64,000 nucleotides of DNA from the NCBI GenBank assembly GCA_023386345.1, contig JAEWJT010000020.1, forward strand, positions 248,001 through 312,000, given 5' to 3'. The notes below the pieces were generated by a model, which did not search any database, was not told the origin of the DNA, and worked only from the letters and a program-made list of their open reading frames with translations. Source of the DNA: Bacillota bacterium (GTDB lineage: Bacteria; Bacillota; Clostridia; Tissierellales; Sedimentibacteraceae). Shown piece by piece: positions 54,994 through 63,343 of the stretch. Made by a program: the position numbers and the translations under genes. Every line of letters starts with the position of its first letter. Within the stretch, counting starts at the first letter, position 1.

Positions 54994-56376
54994 ATGGGTA
55001 ATACAATTTCAGAAAAAGAGACACAAAAACAATTTATTTTAACAGGTGGACTGTGGAAGGTAATGGTTCAGCTTTCGTGGCCTGCTGTAGTAGCTATGGT
55101 TTTGTACGGTTTTAATGCTGTTCTGGATGCAATATTTGTAGGACAGCTAGTAAATGATACTGCTTTAGCCGGAGTATCTTTAGCCTATCCACTTTCTCAG
55201 ATTAGTACCGCCTTTGGCTCACTGATTGGTGTGGGTGCTGGCTCTGTACTGAGCATTGCTATCGGCGCAAAGGACATACAGACACAGAAAAAACTTATGG
55301 GGGTAGTAAATCGTCTTTCTATAATATGTGCCATTTTATATATGGTTATAGCTTTTGTTTTTGCAGAACCTCTTATTGCAATGATGGGCGGTGAGGGAGA
55401 AGCACTTGCATACGGAGTAAGATATTTTCGAATTTGCACAGTAGGTGCGTTCTTTTGGATTTATGGACTTGCTGCAAACATGATTATTCGTGCCGAGGGT
55501 AAGATGAAGACTGCAGCATGGATGATGGGCGTAGGTTTGCTTGTCAACGCTGTTTTTAACTACATTTTTATGGCTATTTTGGATATGGGAGTTGAAGGAG
55601 CGGCATGGGGTACTAATGTAGGAATGTTTGTATATACACTAATAGGTTGGATTTATTTTGGGAAAGGCAAAGCAAGTTTTTCATCTAAATTAATTTCGCT
55701 AAAAGGCGATAAAAAGATTACATCATCTGTTATACGCCTTGGTATGTCCTCTTTGATTATGTCTATTATGAGCTTAATTCAGGGCTTAGTGGTATTTAAT
55801 GCACTTGCACGTTACGGAACTACGACAGATATAGCGTTTTATGGGGTGGTTTACAGAGTATTCCAATTTATACTGACACCTATTTTTGGACTGATGCGTG
55901 CGCTTCAACCGGTTATTGGTATAAATTACGGTGCAAAGCAGTATGACAGGGTTATCAGTTCTTATAAAATTTTTGCTGTAGCGGCGTTGGTACTTACATT
56001 GCCATTTTGGTTTATTTCCCTAGTAGCACCTAGCTCTATTCTTGGTATGATGCTAAAGGAACAGGTGTTTTCTGTAACGCAATTCTTATATTTCCGTATA
56101 TATATGGCAATACTGCCGGCACTATCCTTTATTTTTATGGCAATGACATTATTCCCAGCTGTCGATAAGGGTAAGCCAGCTATGATTATAGGTATGGCAA
56201 GACAGTTTGTGTTTTATATACCAGTTATGATGCTTCTGCCAAGAGTGATAGGCGTAGGAGGTGTATATTACGGCTCTCTTGCGATTGATGCAGTAATTGT
56301 CATATGGACCATGCTAATGGTTAAGAAAGAGTTTAACAGCTTGAGAAAAAGACAAGGGATAGACATTACTGTATAA
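54994..56376 (+). CDS. MATE-family multidrug/toxin efflux protein
   Basis: 460 residues from ATG 54994 (GGGAGGT upstream; a longer frame begins inside the previous gene). Twelve helices in two homologous halves, with the pattern LSWPAVVAMVLYGFNAVLDAIFVGQL and a repeated SLIQGLVVFNALARYG-type helix. Cation-coupled export. Following the ABC pair, it may export a siderophore or another compound made or handled by this region. Confidence 0.91.
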   Translation: MGNTISEKETQKQFILTGGLWKVMVQLSWPAVVAMVLYGFNAVLDAIFVGQLVNDTALAGVSLAYPLSQISTAFGSLIGVGAGSVLSIAIGAKDIQTQKKLMGVVNRLSIICAILYMVIAFVFAEPLIAMMGGEGEALAYGVRYFRICTVGAFFWIYGLAANMIIRAEGKMKTAAWMMGVGLLVNAVFNYIFMAILDMGVEGAAWGTNVGMFVYTLIGWIYFGKGKASFSSKLISLKGDKKITSSVIRLGMSSLIMSIMSLIQGLVVFNALARYGTTTDIAFYGVVYRVFQFILTPIFGLMRALQPVIGINYGAKQYDRVISSYKIFAVAALVLTLPFWFISLVAPSSILGMMLKEQVFSVTQFLYFRIYMAILPALSFIFMAMTLFPAVDKGKPAMIIGMARQFVFYIPVMMLLPRVIGVGGVYYGSLAIDAVIVIWTMLMVKKEFNSLRKRQGIDITV

Positions 56377-56407
56377 ATAAAAATACATTAATTAATACAA
56401 AAAACAG

Positions 56408-56450
56408 TGACAGACGGATTTTTAATATAATGCCGCCTGTCATTTTATTT
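56408..56450 (+). terminator. Terminator after the MATE gene
   Basis: TGACAGACGG (56408-56417) pairs with CCGCCTGTCA (56433-56442), one mismatch, then TTTTATTT. Confidence 0.83.
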
Positions 56451-56549
56451 AAGTATGGCTTATGATAACTATATGAGTTTACAGTTTTGTCATCTTTAAA
56501 TTTATTATATTATTTTGTATATCTAAAATTAATTATCGAAAATATCTGT

Positions 56550-56578
56550 TTGATAAATTATAAAATAAATAGTATAAT
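56550..56578 (+). promoter_or_regulatory. Repeated promoter cassette, copy C
   Basis: TTGATA (56550-56555), 17 bases, TATAAT (56573-56578), then the same ATTGATTTATTTAACGATTA tract as copy B. It lies about 190 bases before the methyltransferase start, with a possible short leader ORF between. Confidence 0.8.
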
Positions 56579-56667
56579 ATTTAAAATTGATTTATTTAAC
56601 GATTATGTTGATATATGAATGTTAGATAAAATATAAACAACATTTTAATACCTATGCAGGAGAATTT

Positions 56668-56694
56668 ATGATTAAGCTTGTAGTAAATAAGTAA
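56668..56694 (+). CDS. Possible 8-codon leader peptide
   Basis: ATG at 56668 with AGGAG 5 bases upstream encodes MIKLVVNK and a stop, inside the leader from promoter copy C. It could be a translational attenuator of the methyltransferase gene or chance. Confidence 0.3.
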   Translation: MIKLVVNK

Positions 56695-56763
56695 TAAATA
56701 GACATAGTATTAATAGACGCATAAAGCGAAGAAAGTGACGAGTTTAAGATTGGAGTGATAATA

Positions 56764-57366
56764 ATGGGAAATACAGATAAGTTTGAAATGATAGCTCACA
56801 TATATGATACCGCTGAAAGAATTCAAATTGCAAATAAATCCTCAAATGCTATCCGTGAGTATTTAATTGACGCAAAAGGCAAGAATGCTATTGATTTTGG
56901 TTGTGGAACTGGGCTTGTTGGAATGGATTTATTAAATGATTTTAATTCTATACTTTTTATGGATTCATCGCAAAACATGATTAATCAGATAAAGCAAAAA
57001 ATTTCTGTGTATAATATACAGAATGCTTCTGCATTATGCTTTGACTTTGAAAAAGATAATCTTTTAGATTTACGGGTTGACTATATTTTTATGGCTCAGG
57101 TTCTGCTGCATATTAATGATATTGAATTGCTTTTATCAAGATTATATGAGGTGCTAAACGAAAATGGGCATTTATTAATTGTGGACTTTGATAAAAACGA
57201 AAAAATAACTTCAAACATAGTTCATAACGGATTTGATCAGGTAAAATTAGCTGAACTTATGACTAAAATAGGATACAAAGATATTCAATCTAAAACCTTT
57301 TATCATGGAAGTAAAATATTTATGGGGCATGATGCCTACTTATTTGTTCTTGATTCTAAGAAATAG
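56764..57366 (+). CDS. SAM-dependent methyltransferase
   Basis: 200 residues from ATG 56764, GGAG 8 bases upstream. The class I motif NAIDFGCGTGLVGMDLL (about 43-60) binds SAM; FMDSSQNMI is motif II; FMAQVLLHI is motif IV. It is a small-molecule type methyltransferase with no evident target. Driven by promoter cassette C and not closely linked to the PadR unit behind it. Confidence 0.87.
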   Translation: MGNTDKFEMIAHIYDTAERIQIANKSSNAIREYLIDAKGKNAIDFGCGTGLVGMDLLNDFNSILFMDSSQNMINQIKQKISVYNIQNASALCFDFEKDNLLDLRVDYIFMAQVLLHINDIELLLSRLYEVLNENGHLLIVDFDKNEKITSNIVHNGFDQVKLAELMTKIGYKDIQSKTFYHGSKIFMGHDAYLFVLDSKK

Positions 57367-57518
57367 AGGATATGCTAAGTTTCGCTAGCTCTAAAATTTT
57401 CATATTTATTATTGATAGTATAATGATATTTATTGCTAATAATTTTCTCTTGTCAAAATTGCAGTGTAAGCATGTAATCCGCATCTCTGTGGTATAAAAA
57501 AATATTTGTAATTAGCCC

Positions 57519-57573
57519 TTGACAAAATAGTCAGTACTGAGTATAATAAAAATATACTCAGTACTGACTATTT
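57519..57573 (+). promoter_or_regulatory. Promoter embedded in a 21-base perfect inverted repeat
   Basis: TTGACA (57519-57524), 17 bases, TATAAT (57542-57547). Arms at 57525-57545 and 57553-57573 are perfect complements over 21 bases (ATAGTCAGTACTGAGTATA in the 5' arm), and AGTACT is present in each. It covers spacer, -10 and start, so a PadR dimer would shut the promoter. Confidence 0.85.
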
Positions 57574-57587
57574 ATTTGGAGGTTTTT

Positions 57588-58115
57588 ATGGTTCCGATTT
57601 ACATTCTTGGGATGCTGCTTAGGTTTGGTCCGCAGCATGGATATCAGATTAAAAAGCTGATATCAGATAATTTGTCTGACTTCACGCAGATTAAGTTGTC
57701 GCTGATTTACTATCATCTAGATAAAATGCAGAAGGACGGATTGCTTCATGCGGTTCACGACAATGAAAGCAATCGTTTAGAAAAGACAGTCTACAGCGTG
57801 ACAGATAAGGGCAGAGAAAAGTTTTCAGATGGATTAAAAGCTTTGCTGCATATGGAATACCACCCAGTGTTCGAGGCTGATGCGATGTTCTATTTTTCTG
57901 ACAATATAGCTAAGGAAGATTTAGTTGAGCATCTTAAGCAATATGCAGAGCAGTTAAAAGCTCAGATTTCTATTATTGAAAAACATAAAATAGAGTCTTT
58001 CCAGTTTATTCCGGATGAAATGAAAAGCTCGGCGGAAGCAATTTTCCTGCACCATGAGCTGCATTACAAAGCGGAACTGGAATGGTCGGAGAAGTCAATT
58101 ATATTGATGAAGTAA
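57588..58115 (+). CDS. PadR-family transcriptional regulator
   Basis: 175 residues from ATG 57588 (GGAGG 7 bases upstream; the frame also opens at a TTG at 57576). The N-terminal winged helix carries YILGMLLRFGPQHGYQIKKLI, typical of PadR, with wing residues SNRLEKTVYSVTDKGREK, and a long C-terminal coiled-coil dimer helix (about 115-170). Its own promoter is overlaid by a long inverted repeat. It is followed after 10 bases by a methyltransferase gene. Confidence 0.9.
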   Translation: MVPIYILGMLLRFGPQHGYQIKKLISDNLSDFTQIKLSLIYYHLDKMQKDGLLHAVHDNESNRLEKTVYSVTDKGREKFSDGLKALLHMEYHPVFEADAMFYFSDNIAKEDLVEHLKQYAEQLKAQISIIEKHKIESFQFIPDEMKSSAEAIFLHHELHYKAELEWSEKSIILMK

Positions 58116-58125
58116 GGAGGTTTTT

Positions 58126-58782
58126 ATGGTAAAGCAAAGAGTGATTGAAACGAACGAGGGTATTCAGGGTGAGCTGGATGTGGAGATTTTCAATGAGTTT
58201 GCAAAGGTCATGCGTGACAAAGGCTGGAATAATGTTGATGGCTTTATTGCAGAGGGAATTACAAAAGGAACTGTGCTTGAAATTGGTCCCGGACCGGGAT
58301 TGATTGGACTTGAATGGCTTAAAAAGACACAAAACGCTGGATTGACAGCACTGGAAATCAGCAGTACGATGATAAGGATAGCAAAGAGAAACGCTGAGGA
58401 TTATGGATTTTCTGATAAAGTACGGTATGTAAATGGTAATGCTCTGGAGATGCCGTTTGAGGATGGAAGCTTTGACGGGGTTTTCTCTAATGGCTCTATA
58501 CATGAATGGGAGAAGCCTGTAAAGGTACTTAACGAAATTTATCGTACTTTGAAACCGGGAGGAATTTTCTGCATTTCTGATATGCGTAGGGATGTCAACC
58601 CATTGATTGTAAAGATGATTTATGCTTCTACCAAGCCGAAAGAAATCAGACCGGGTTTTCTGAGTTCATTGCACGCGGCTTATACGGTAAATGAAATGAC
58701 AGAACTCTTACGAAATACGGAATTTCAGAATTTCAAAGTAGAAAAAGAATTCTTCGGGCTGAAAATTACAGGAAAGAAATGA
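58126..58782 (+). CDS. SAM-dependent methyltransferase in the PadR unit
   Basis: 218 residues. Motif I VLEIGPGPGLIGLEWL (about 44-59), TALEISSTMIRIAKRNA motif II, and the SFDGVFSNGSIHEW and LKPGGIFCISDM segments are of the UbiE/Methyltransf_11 type. AAGGAGG lies before the ATG. Regulated with PadR; perhaps modifies a toxic compound sensed by it. Substrate unknown. Confidence 0.88.
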   Translation: MVKQRVIETNEGIQGELDVEIFNEFAKVMRDKGWNNVDGFIAEGITKGTVLEIGPGPGLIGLEWLKKTQNAGLTALEISSTMIRIAKRNAEDYGFSDKVRYVNGNALEMPFEDGSFDGVFSNGSIHEWEKPVKVLNEIYRTLKPGGIFCISDMRRDVNPLIVKMIYASTKPKEIRPGFLSSLHAAYTVNEMTELLRNTEFQNFKVEKEFFGLKITGKK

Positions 58783-58791
58783 AGTTGATTA

Positions 58792-58820
58792 AGAGCAAAC
58801 TGAAAAGTTTGCTCTTTTCT
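58792..58820 (+). terminator. Terminator after the PadR unit
   Basis: AGAGCAAACT (58792-58801) pairs with AGTTTGCTCT (58806-58815), then TTTCTTAT. The following 270 bases up to 59093 hold no gene that I can support; a TACAGG/CCTGTA hairpin is at 59043-59065. Confidence 0.85.
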
Positions 58821-59092
58821 TATAGTATCTTTCTTAAAGTTGTTTTTAAATGTTGTAAAAATAGTTGCTTTTTACTCCCACCCTATGGGTACACGTGGTT
58901 TTGCAGTTATATGTTATACTATACGATTTACGTTGTCCATTTCATGAACTATTCTGTTTTAACTTTTTTAAATTATTAAAAAAGGTTACTTATACATAAA
59001 TAATATGGCACACATAATGGACATGAGAATATTATGATGTTGTACAGGCTGATTATTTACCTGTAAAATATTAAAAAAGGAATGTGAGAAAC

Positions 59093-60214
59093 ATGTCAAA
59101 TATATTTAATATAAATAATGAAAATATAAACAATGATAATGTACAAAATGACGTTGAAATTCAACAAGTGCCAGGCTTGAATGCAGCAGCTGCATTTAGT
59201 ATAATAGGTTCAATTGCTGCAGAAGAAATTGCACTTGCAGCTATAATACAGGAAGAAGCAGATAAATTAGCTTTATTAACTGGTGCTACTTTAACTTTTG
59301 CTAATTTTACTACTTTGACTGGAAGCATTATTCGTACAATGAAAATTGTATTGCTGAAAAATACAGTTTTAGAAGCAAAGCTAACAGAAACATTAAACTA
59401 TATTGATACTGAGAACTTTACAATTACTCCAGCTCTTGTGGATAGTTTAATTGCAATTTTGGCTGCAATAGCAGCTGAAGAAACTGCATTAGGCAATTTG
59501 ATTAGAATATTAGGAAATGCAGTTAGGTTGTTAGCACCAAGTCTTACCTTTGCACAATTACAGCTTGTTGACCAAATTGTAATAGCACTTATGAGAGTTA
59601 TAACAGAAAAAAATCTTGTGCTTTTAAGTAAATTGAGAAGACTTGTTAGGTTTATAGTTAATAATGCAGCATCTTTCCCAACTCCGACACCAATACAAGT
59701 AGCAGCGACAATAGCTGCAATAGTTGCTCTAATAAATTCAATAACTGTTGAAGAAAACGGACTTGCTGCTTTAATTGAAGCTGAAGCAGCTAAATTAGCC
59801 AGAGCAATAGTTTTAACTACTACCGTAGCAGGTGTGCCTGGCTTAATAGCATTCAATACTACAATCACATCTGTTATAGATATAGTAGTTCAGAAAAATA
59901 TGATTTTAGAAGCTAAGCTTGAAGAGATACTTGCATTACTTGGTTTAGGCTTTACTCCTGCACAATTGGCAGTATTTGCTATAGCATTATCTAATCTTCA
60001 ACAATCAATTGCTAATGAGGAGTTTGCGCTTGCTACACTTATTGGTGCTGAAGCGTTAAAAATCAATGCTGTCGCTGGAATTACACCTGGTAACGTAGGA
60101 AATTTAATTGCTGTAAATGATAGTGCTACAACTTTACTAGAATCAATCACATTAAAGAACATGATATTACAACAAAAGAATTTAGAAGTTATTAATTTCA
60201 TACTAGCACGATAA
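59093..60214 (+). CDS. Four-repeat EE-motif protein without cysteine (paralogue 1)
   Basis: 373 residues from ATG 59093, matching the MSNI start of its neighbour (AGGA 11 bases upstream; in-frame GTG 59084 is too close to the site). An Asn-rich head (about 1-30) is followed by four helical repeats of about 85 residues. Each opens like SIAAEEIALAAIIQEEA and closes like VLLKNTVLEAKLTETLNYI. No Cys or Trp occurs. Repeats of this kind are seen in Firmicutes proteins of unknown function, some of them spore- or surface-linked. Function unknown. Confidence 0.75.
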   Translation: MSNIFNINNENINNDNVQNDVEIQQVPGLNAAAAFSIIGSIAAEEIALAAIIQEEADKLALLTGATLTFANFTTLTGSIIRTMKIVLLKNTVLEAKLTETLNYIDTENFTITPALVDSLIAILAAIAAEETALGNLIRILGNAVRLLAPSLTFAQLQLVDQIVIALMRVITEKNLVLLSKLRRLVRFIVNNAASFPTPTPIQVAATIAAIVALINSITVEENGLAALIEAEAAKLARAIVLTTTVAGVPGLIAFNTTITSVIDIVVQKNMILEAKLEEILALLGLGFTPAQLAVFAIALSNLQQSIANEEFALATLIGAEALKINAVAGITPGNVGNLIAVNDSATTLLESITLKNMILQQKNLEVINFILAR

Positions 60215-60222
60215 TGCAGTAT

Positions 60223-60252
60223 AAAAGGCTCAGATTCATTAGCCTTTTATAT
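60223..60252 (+). terminator. Terminator between the paralogues
   Basis: AAAAGGCT (60223-60230) pairs with AGCCTTTT (60241-60248), then ATATTTATT. Confidence 0.7.
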
Positions 60253-60286
60253 TTATTAATAAAATATAATGTAACATATTAAGCCA

Positions 60287-60322
60287 GCCTGTATAAAATA
60301 TAATACAGGCTATTAGTTTTTT
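60287..60322 (+). other. Second hairpin in the leader of paralogue 2
   Basis: AGCCTGTA (60287-60294) pairs with TACAGGCT (60304-60311), then ATTAGTTTTTTAT. The same TACAGG/CCTGTA pairing occurs before paralogue 1, in the opposite arm order. It may be a terminator or attenuator. Confidence 0.6.
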
Positions 60323-60355
60323 ATATAACGTAACAAAATATAAAGGAATGTGAGT

Positions 60356-61477
60356 ATGACTATGTCAAATATAAATAATAATATCAATTTTCCTACTGAA
60401 GGAATACCAAGTAATGCTGTTTCTATTGTTGGATCGGTAGCTAATGAAGAGTATGCTCTTGCATCATTACTTGAAGCTCAAGCAAACTTGCTATGTAATG
60501 TAATAAATCCTTGCATAACTGTCTATGGTTTTATTGACGTTATTCAAAGCATAATACGAATTTTTAAAACTATAATACAGAAAAACAATATTTTAGAAAA
60601 TAAATTGAGAGATACTCTTGGCTTTATACAAAAAGAAGGAATTGAATGTTTAAATTACAATAAACAAATTGAACTTTTAAACAATTTAAATTCTGTTTTA
60701 GGAAGTATAGGGGCAGAAGAATCTTCGTTAGGGTACTTAATAGATAAATTAGGAAAAGGTGTAGCAAATGTTGCATTTTATTGTACTTTTGATGATATTA
60801 AACAAGTCAATAATCTCGTTGTAACACTGATGAAATTAATAGTTGAAAAAAACATGATACTTTTAAGAAAACTACGAACAGTTATTAGATTCATTAAATT
60901 TATTAGATGTTCAGAATCTGATATTCTTGAAAAAGTTAAAAAAGAAATATTATGTACAATTAAAAATCTAGTTAATTCTATCTTTAAAGAAGAAAGAGGG
61001 CTTGCTGAATTAATTTTTGGTGAAAGCCTAAAAATAAACCGTGCATTATGTATGTGTTTAAATAAAAAAGAACTTTTAGAACTGGATAGTTTAATAGCTA
61101 ATTTTATAAATGTAATATGCGATAAAAAACAAATTCTTGAATGTAAACTTGGTGAGATCTTAACTTTATTAAATATATTTGATTTTAGTCCATGCGAGAT
61201 TGACTCCATAATGGATTATATTAAAGAACTTCAATCAATTGCATTTAAAGATGAATTTGAACTATCAAAATTAATTAAAAATAATTCTAAAGAATTAAAT
61301 AAATTTATTGATAAAAAATGTTGCAACTTCCGTGAATTAATTAATTTCAATATTTGTGTAACATGTAAGTTAGTTTCTCTTTTATCAAATTTAAATAAAG
61401 AATGTAAAGATAAAAATGAATGTGACTCATGTCTATGTCCATGTAGTTGTGACAATAACTCTATGGGAAATTATTAA
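60356..61477 (+). CDS. Four-repeat EE-motif protein, cysteine-rich (paralogue 2)
   Basis: 373 residues from ATG 60356 (AAGGA 9 bases upstream), with an alternative ATG at 60362. Same length and repeat plan as paralogue 1 (VSIVGSVANEEYALASLLEAQA; SVLGSIGAEESSLGYLIDKLG; NSIFKEERGLAELIF; ELQSIAFKDEFELSKLIK), each repeat ending in a KN-type helix such as IIQKNNILENKL. It has about 21 cysteines against none in paralogue 1, six of them in a C-terminal tail rich in Cys and Asp. It could be disulfide- or metal-linked in a spore or surface layer. Function unknown. Confidence 0.75.
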   Translation: MTMSNINNNINFPTEGIPSNAVSIVGSVANEEYALASLLEAQANLLCNVINPCITVYGFIDVIQSIIRIFKTIIQKNNILENKLRDTLGFIQKEGIECLNYNKQIELLNNLNSVLGSIGAEESSLGYLIDKLGKGVANVAFYCTFDDIKQVNNLVVTLMKLIVEKNMILLRKLRTVIRFIKFIRCSESDILEKVKKEILCTIKNLVNSIFKEERGLAELIFGESLKINRALCMCLNKKELLELDSLIANFINVICDKKQILECKLGEILTLLNIFDFSPCEIDSIMDYIKELQSIAFKDEFELSKLIKNNSKELNKFIDKKCCNFRELINFNICVTCKLVSLLSNLNKECKDKNECDSCLCPCSCDNNSMGNY

Positions 61478-61480
61478 AAT

Positions 61481-61525
61481 AACTCCTTCTTCATATACTT
61501 TTGAAAATTATATGAAGAAGGAGTT
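61481..61525 (+). terminator. Long hairpin after paralogue 2
   Basis: A 17-base perfect stem (AACTCCTTCTTCATATA, 61481-61497, with 61509-61525). The run after it is poor in T (GTTATGAG), so it may stabilise the mRNA rather than terminate. The rest of the 412-base gap up to 61890 is AT-rich without a supported gene. Confidence 0.6.
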
Positions 61526-61889
61526 GTTATGAGATATTCTTCTACCTATGCTTCAGGTATATCAAAATTGTTGTAAGTTTTTTAGATATCATTGTAATGT
61601 TGTTTTTGTTGTAATTTCAGTACCACTATTATTTATATTTTATATAAATTAATGTGGTATTTATTTTTTTACAGCCAAAATAGAGCCAAGCAATATATTT
61701 TTTAAAACACTTGTACTTTTAAACTTTACAACTAAGAAAAAATAGTAAAAAAGTATAAAAAATGTGTTATGGGGGATTACTATTATTTAATAATAATATA
61801 ATAATTTTTTTAATCCTTATTATTAGTGAAAGCATTAAATTTAATATATTATATTAATATTTCTACAAAAAACATTATAGGAGGAATAG

Positions 61890-63326
61890 ATGTCAAATTT
61901 ACAAAATATAGAACCAAAAAAAGTATTTAACTGGTTTTATGAATTAAACCAAATTCCTAGATGTTCTGGGGATGAAAAGAGGGCAAGTGATTTTCTTGTG
62001 AATTTTGCAAAAGAAAGAAATCTAGAGGTTTATCAAGATGAGGCGTACAATGTTATAATAAAAAAACAAGCATCAAAAGGATATGAAAATTCAGATCCTG
62101 TAATTATTCAGGGACATATGGATATGGTATGTATAAAGGGAGAGAGCTCAAATCATGACTTCACAAAAGACCCTATAGAAATTATTGTACAAGATGATAT
62201 CATGAGAGCAAATAATACTACTTTAGGTGGGGATGATGGTATTGCAGTAGCCTATGGTCTTGCCATACTAGACTCTGATGATTTAAAGCATCCGCTTATT
62301 GAACTGTTAGTTACAACAAGTGAAGAAACCGGAATGGACGGAGTCCATGCACTAACTAATGAGCATTTATCTGGCAAAATTCTTCTAAATATAGATTCCG
62401 AGGAAGAGGGAGTTTTCTTAGTAAGCTGTGCAGGTGGAGCAAACATAATTACTACATTTAAACTTGAAAAAGAAAATAAAAGTGGGAATGGATTAGAAAT
62501 TAAGATATCAGGTCTTAAAGGTGGACACTCTGGTATGGAGATAATTAAGCAAAGGGCAAATGCCATTAAACTACTTGGAAGAATTTTAGATGAGTGTAAT
62601 AAGAATTCTAATATAAGACTATCTAAAATTAGTGGCGGCACAAAACACAATGCTATACCAAGTGATGCAATAGCGGTTATATCAACTGAGGACGTAGACA
62701 ATGCAAAGAAGATTATAGATAATCTTACAATAGATTTTAAGGAAGAATATCGTGTAGAAGATAGTGGATTAAATATAGAAGTAAATAAAGTTAAGGTAGA
62801 AGATGTCTACACTGAAAAATTAACTAATGATTTAATTAACTATATTATGATGGTTCCTGATGGAGTACAATATATGTCAAAAGACATTGAAGGATTAGTT
62901 CAAACTAGTTTAAATAATGCTATTCTTGAAGAAAAAGATGATTATATTCAAATAACCACTTCTGTGCGTTCAGCTTCTAGCAGTTCTTTAAGAGAAATTT
63001 TAAATAGACTTATGGTTATTGCAAAAAGAACTAATGCAAATGCAGAGGAAAAAAATGCCTATCCTGCTTGGCAATTTGATAATGATTCAAAAATTCGAGA
63101 AAAGGCAGTTAAAGTCTATGAGGATTTGTTTAGCAAAGAGCCGGAAGTAAGTGCAATCCATGCGGGACTTGAATGCGGACTTTTGAAGGAAATCTTACCA
63201 AACACTGATATGCTAAGCTTTGGTCCAAATCTATATGATGTTCATACTGAGAAAGAACACTTAAGCATTTCTTCTGTCCAACGAGTATGGAATTTTCTTG
63301 TAAAATTACTTGAAGAATTAAAATAA
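61890..63326 (+). CDS. pepD: Aminoacyl-histidine dipeptidase PepD (M20 family)
   Basis: 478 residues. Zinc ligands and catalytic residues of M20 peptidases are clear: VIIQGHMDMVC (His and Asp), LGGDDGIAVA, TTSEETGMDG (Glu-Glu), INIDSEEEGV-like LNIDSEEEG, and a C-terminal GLECGL plus DVHTEKEHLS His. Length and motifs fit the PepD/Xaa-His dipeptidase branch, a broad cytosolic dipeptidase. AGGAGG precedes the ATG. It is 17 bases upstream of an OPT transporter gene, so uptake and hydrolysis of peptides appear coupled. Confidence 0.94.
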   Translation: MSNLQNIEPKKVFNWFYELNQIPRCSGDEKRASDFLVNFAKERNLEVYQDEAYNVIIKKQASKGYENSDPVIIQGHMDMVCIKGESSNHDFTKDPIEIIVQDDIMRANNTTLGGDDGIAVAYGLAILDSDDLKHPLIELLVTTSEETGMDGVHALTNEHLSGKILLNIDSEEEGVFLVSCAGGANIITTFKLEKENKSGNGLEIKISGLKGGHSGMEIIKQRANAIKLLGRILDECNKNSNIRLSKISGGTKHNAIPSDAIAVISTEDVDNAKKIIDNLTIDFKEEYRVEDSGLNIEVNKVKVEDVYTEKLTNDLINYIMMVPDGVQYMSKDIEGLVQTSLNNAILEEKDDYIQITTSVRSASSSSLREILNRLMVIAKRTNANAEEKNAYPAWQFDNDSKIREKAVKVYEDLFSKEPEVSAIHAGLECGLLKEILPNTDMLSFGPNLYDVHTEKEHLSISSVQRVWNFLVKLLEELK

Positions 63327-63343
63327 ATTAAGGAGAAATTTAA

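Noticed and set aside
58779..58979. Open frame of 66 codons after the PadR unit
   Set aside because: It begins at the previous stop, reads through the terminator hairpin, has no ribosome site and shows no family pattern.
61530..61577. 15-codon frame MRYSSTYASGISKLL after the long hairpin
   Set aside because: An AAGGAG lies before it but it is inside the hairpin's 3' arm, and nothing else supports it.
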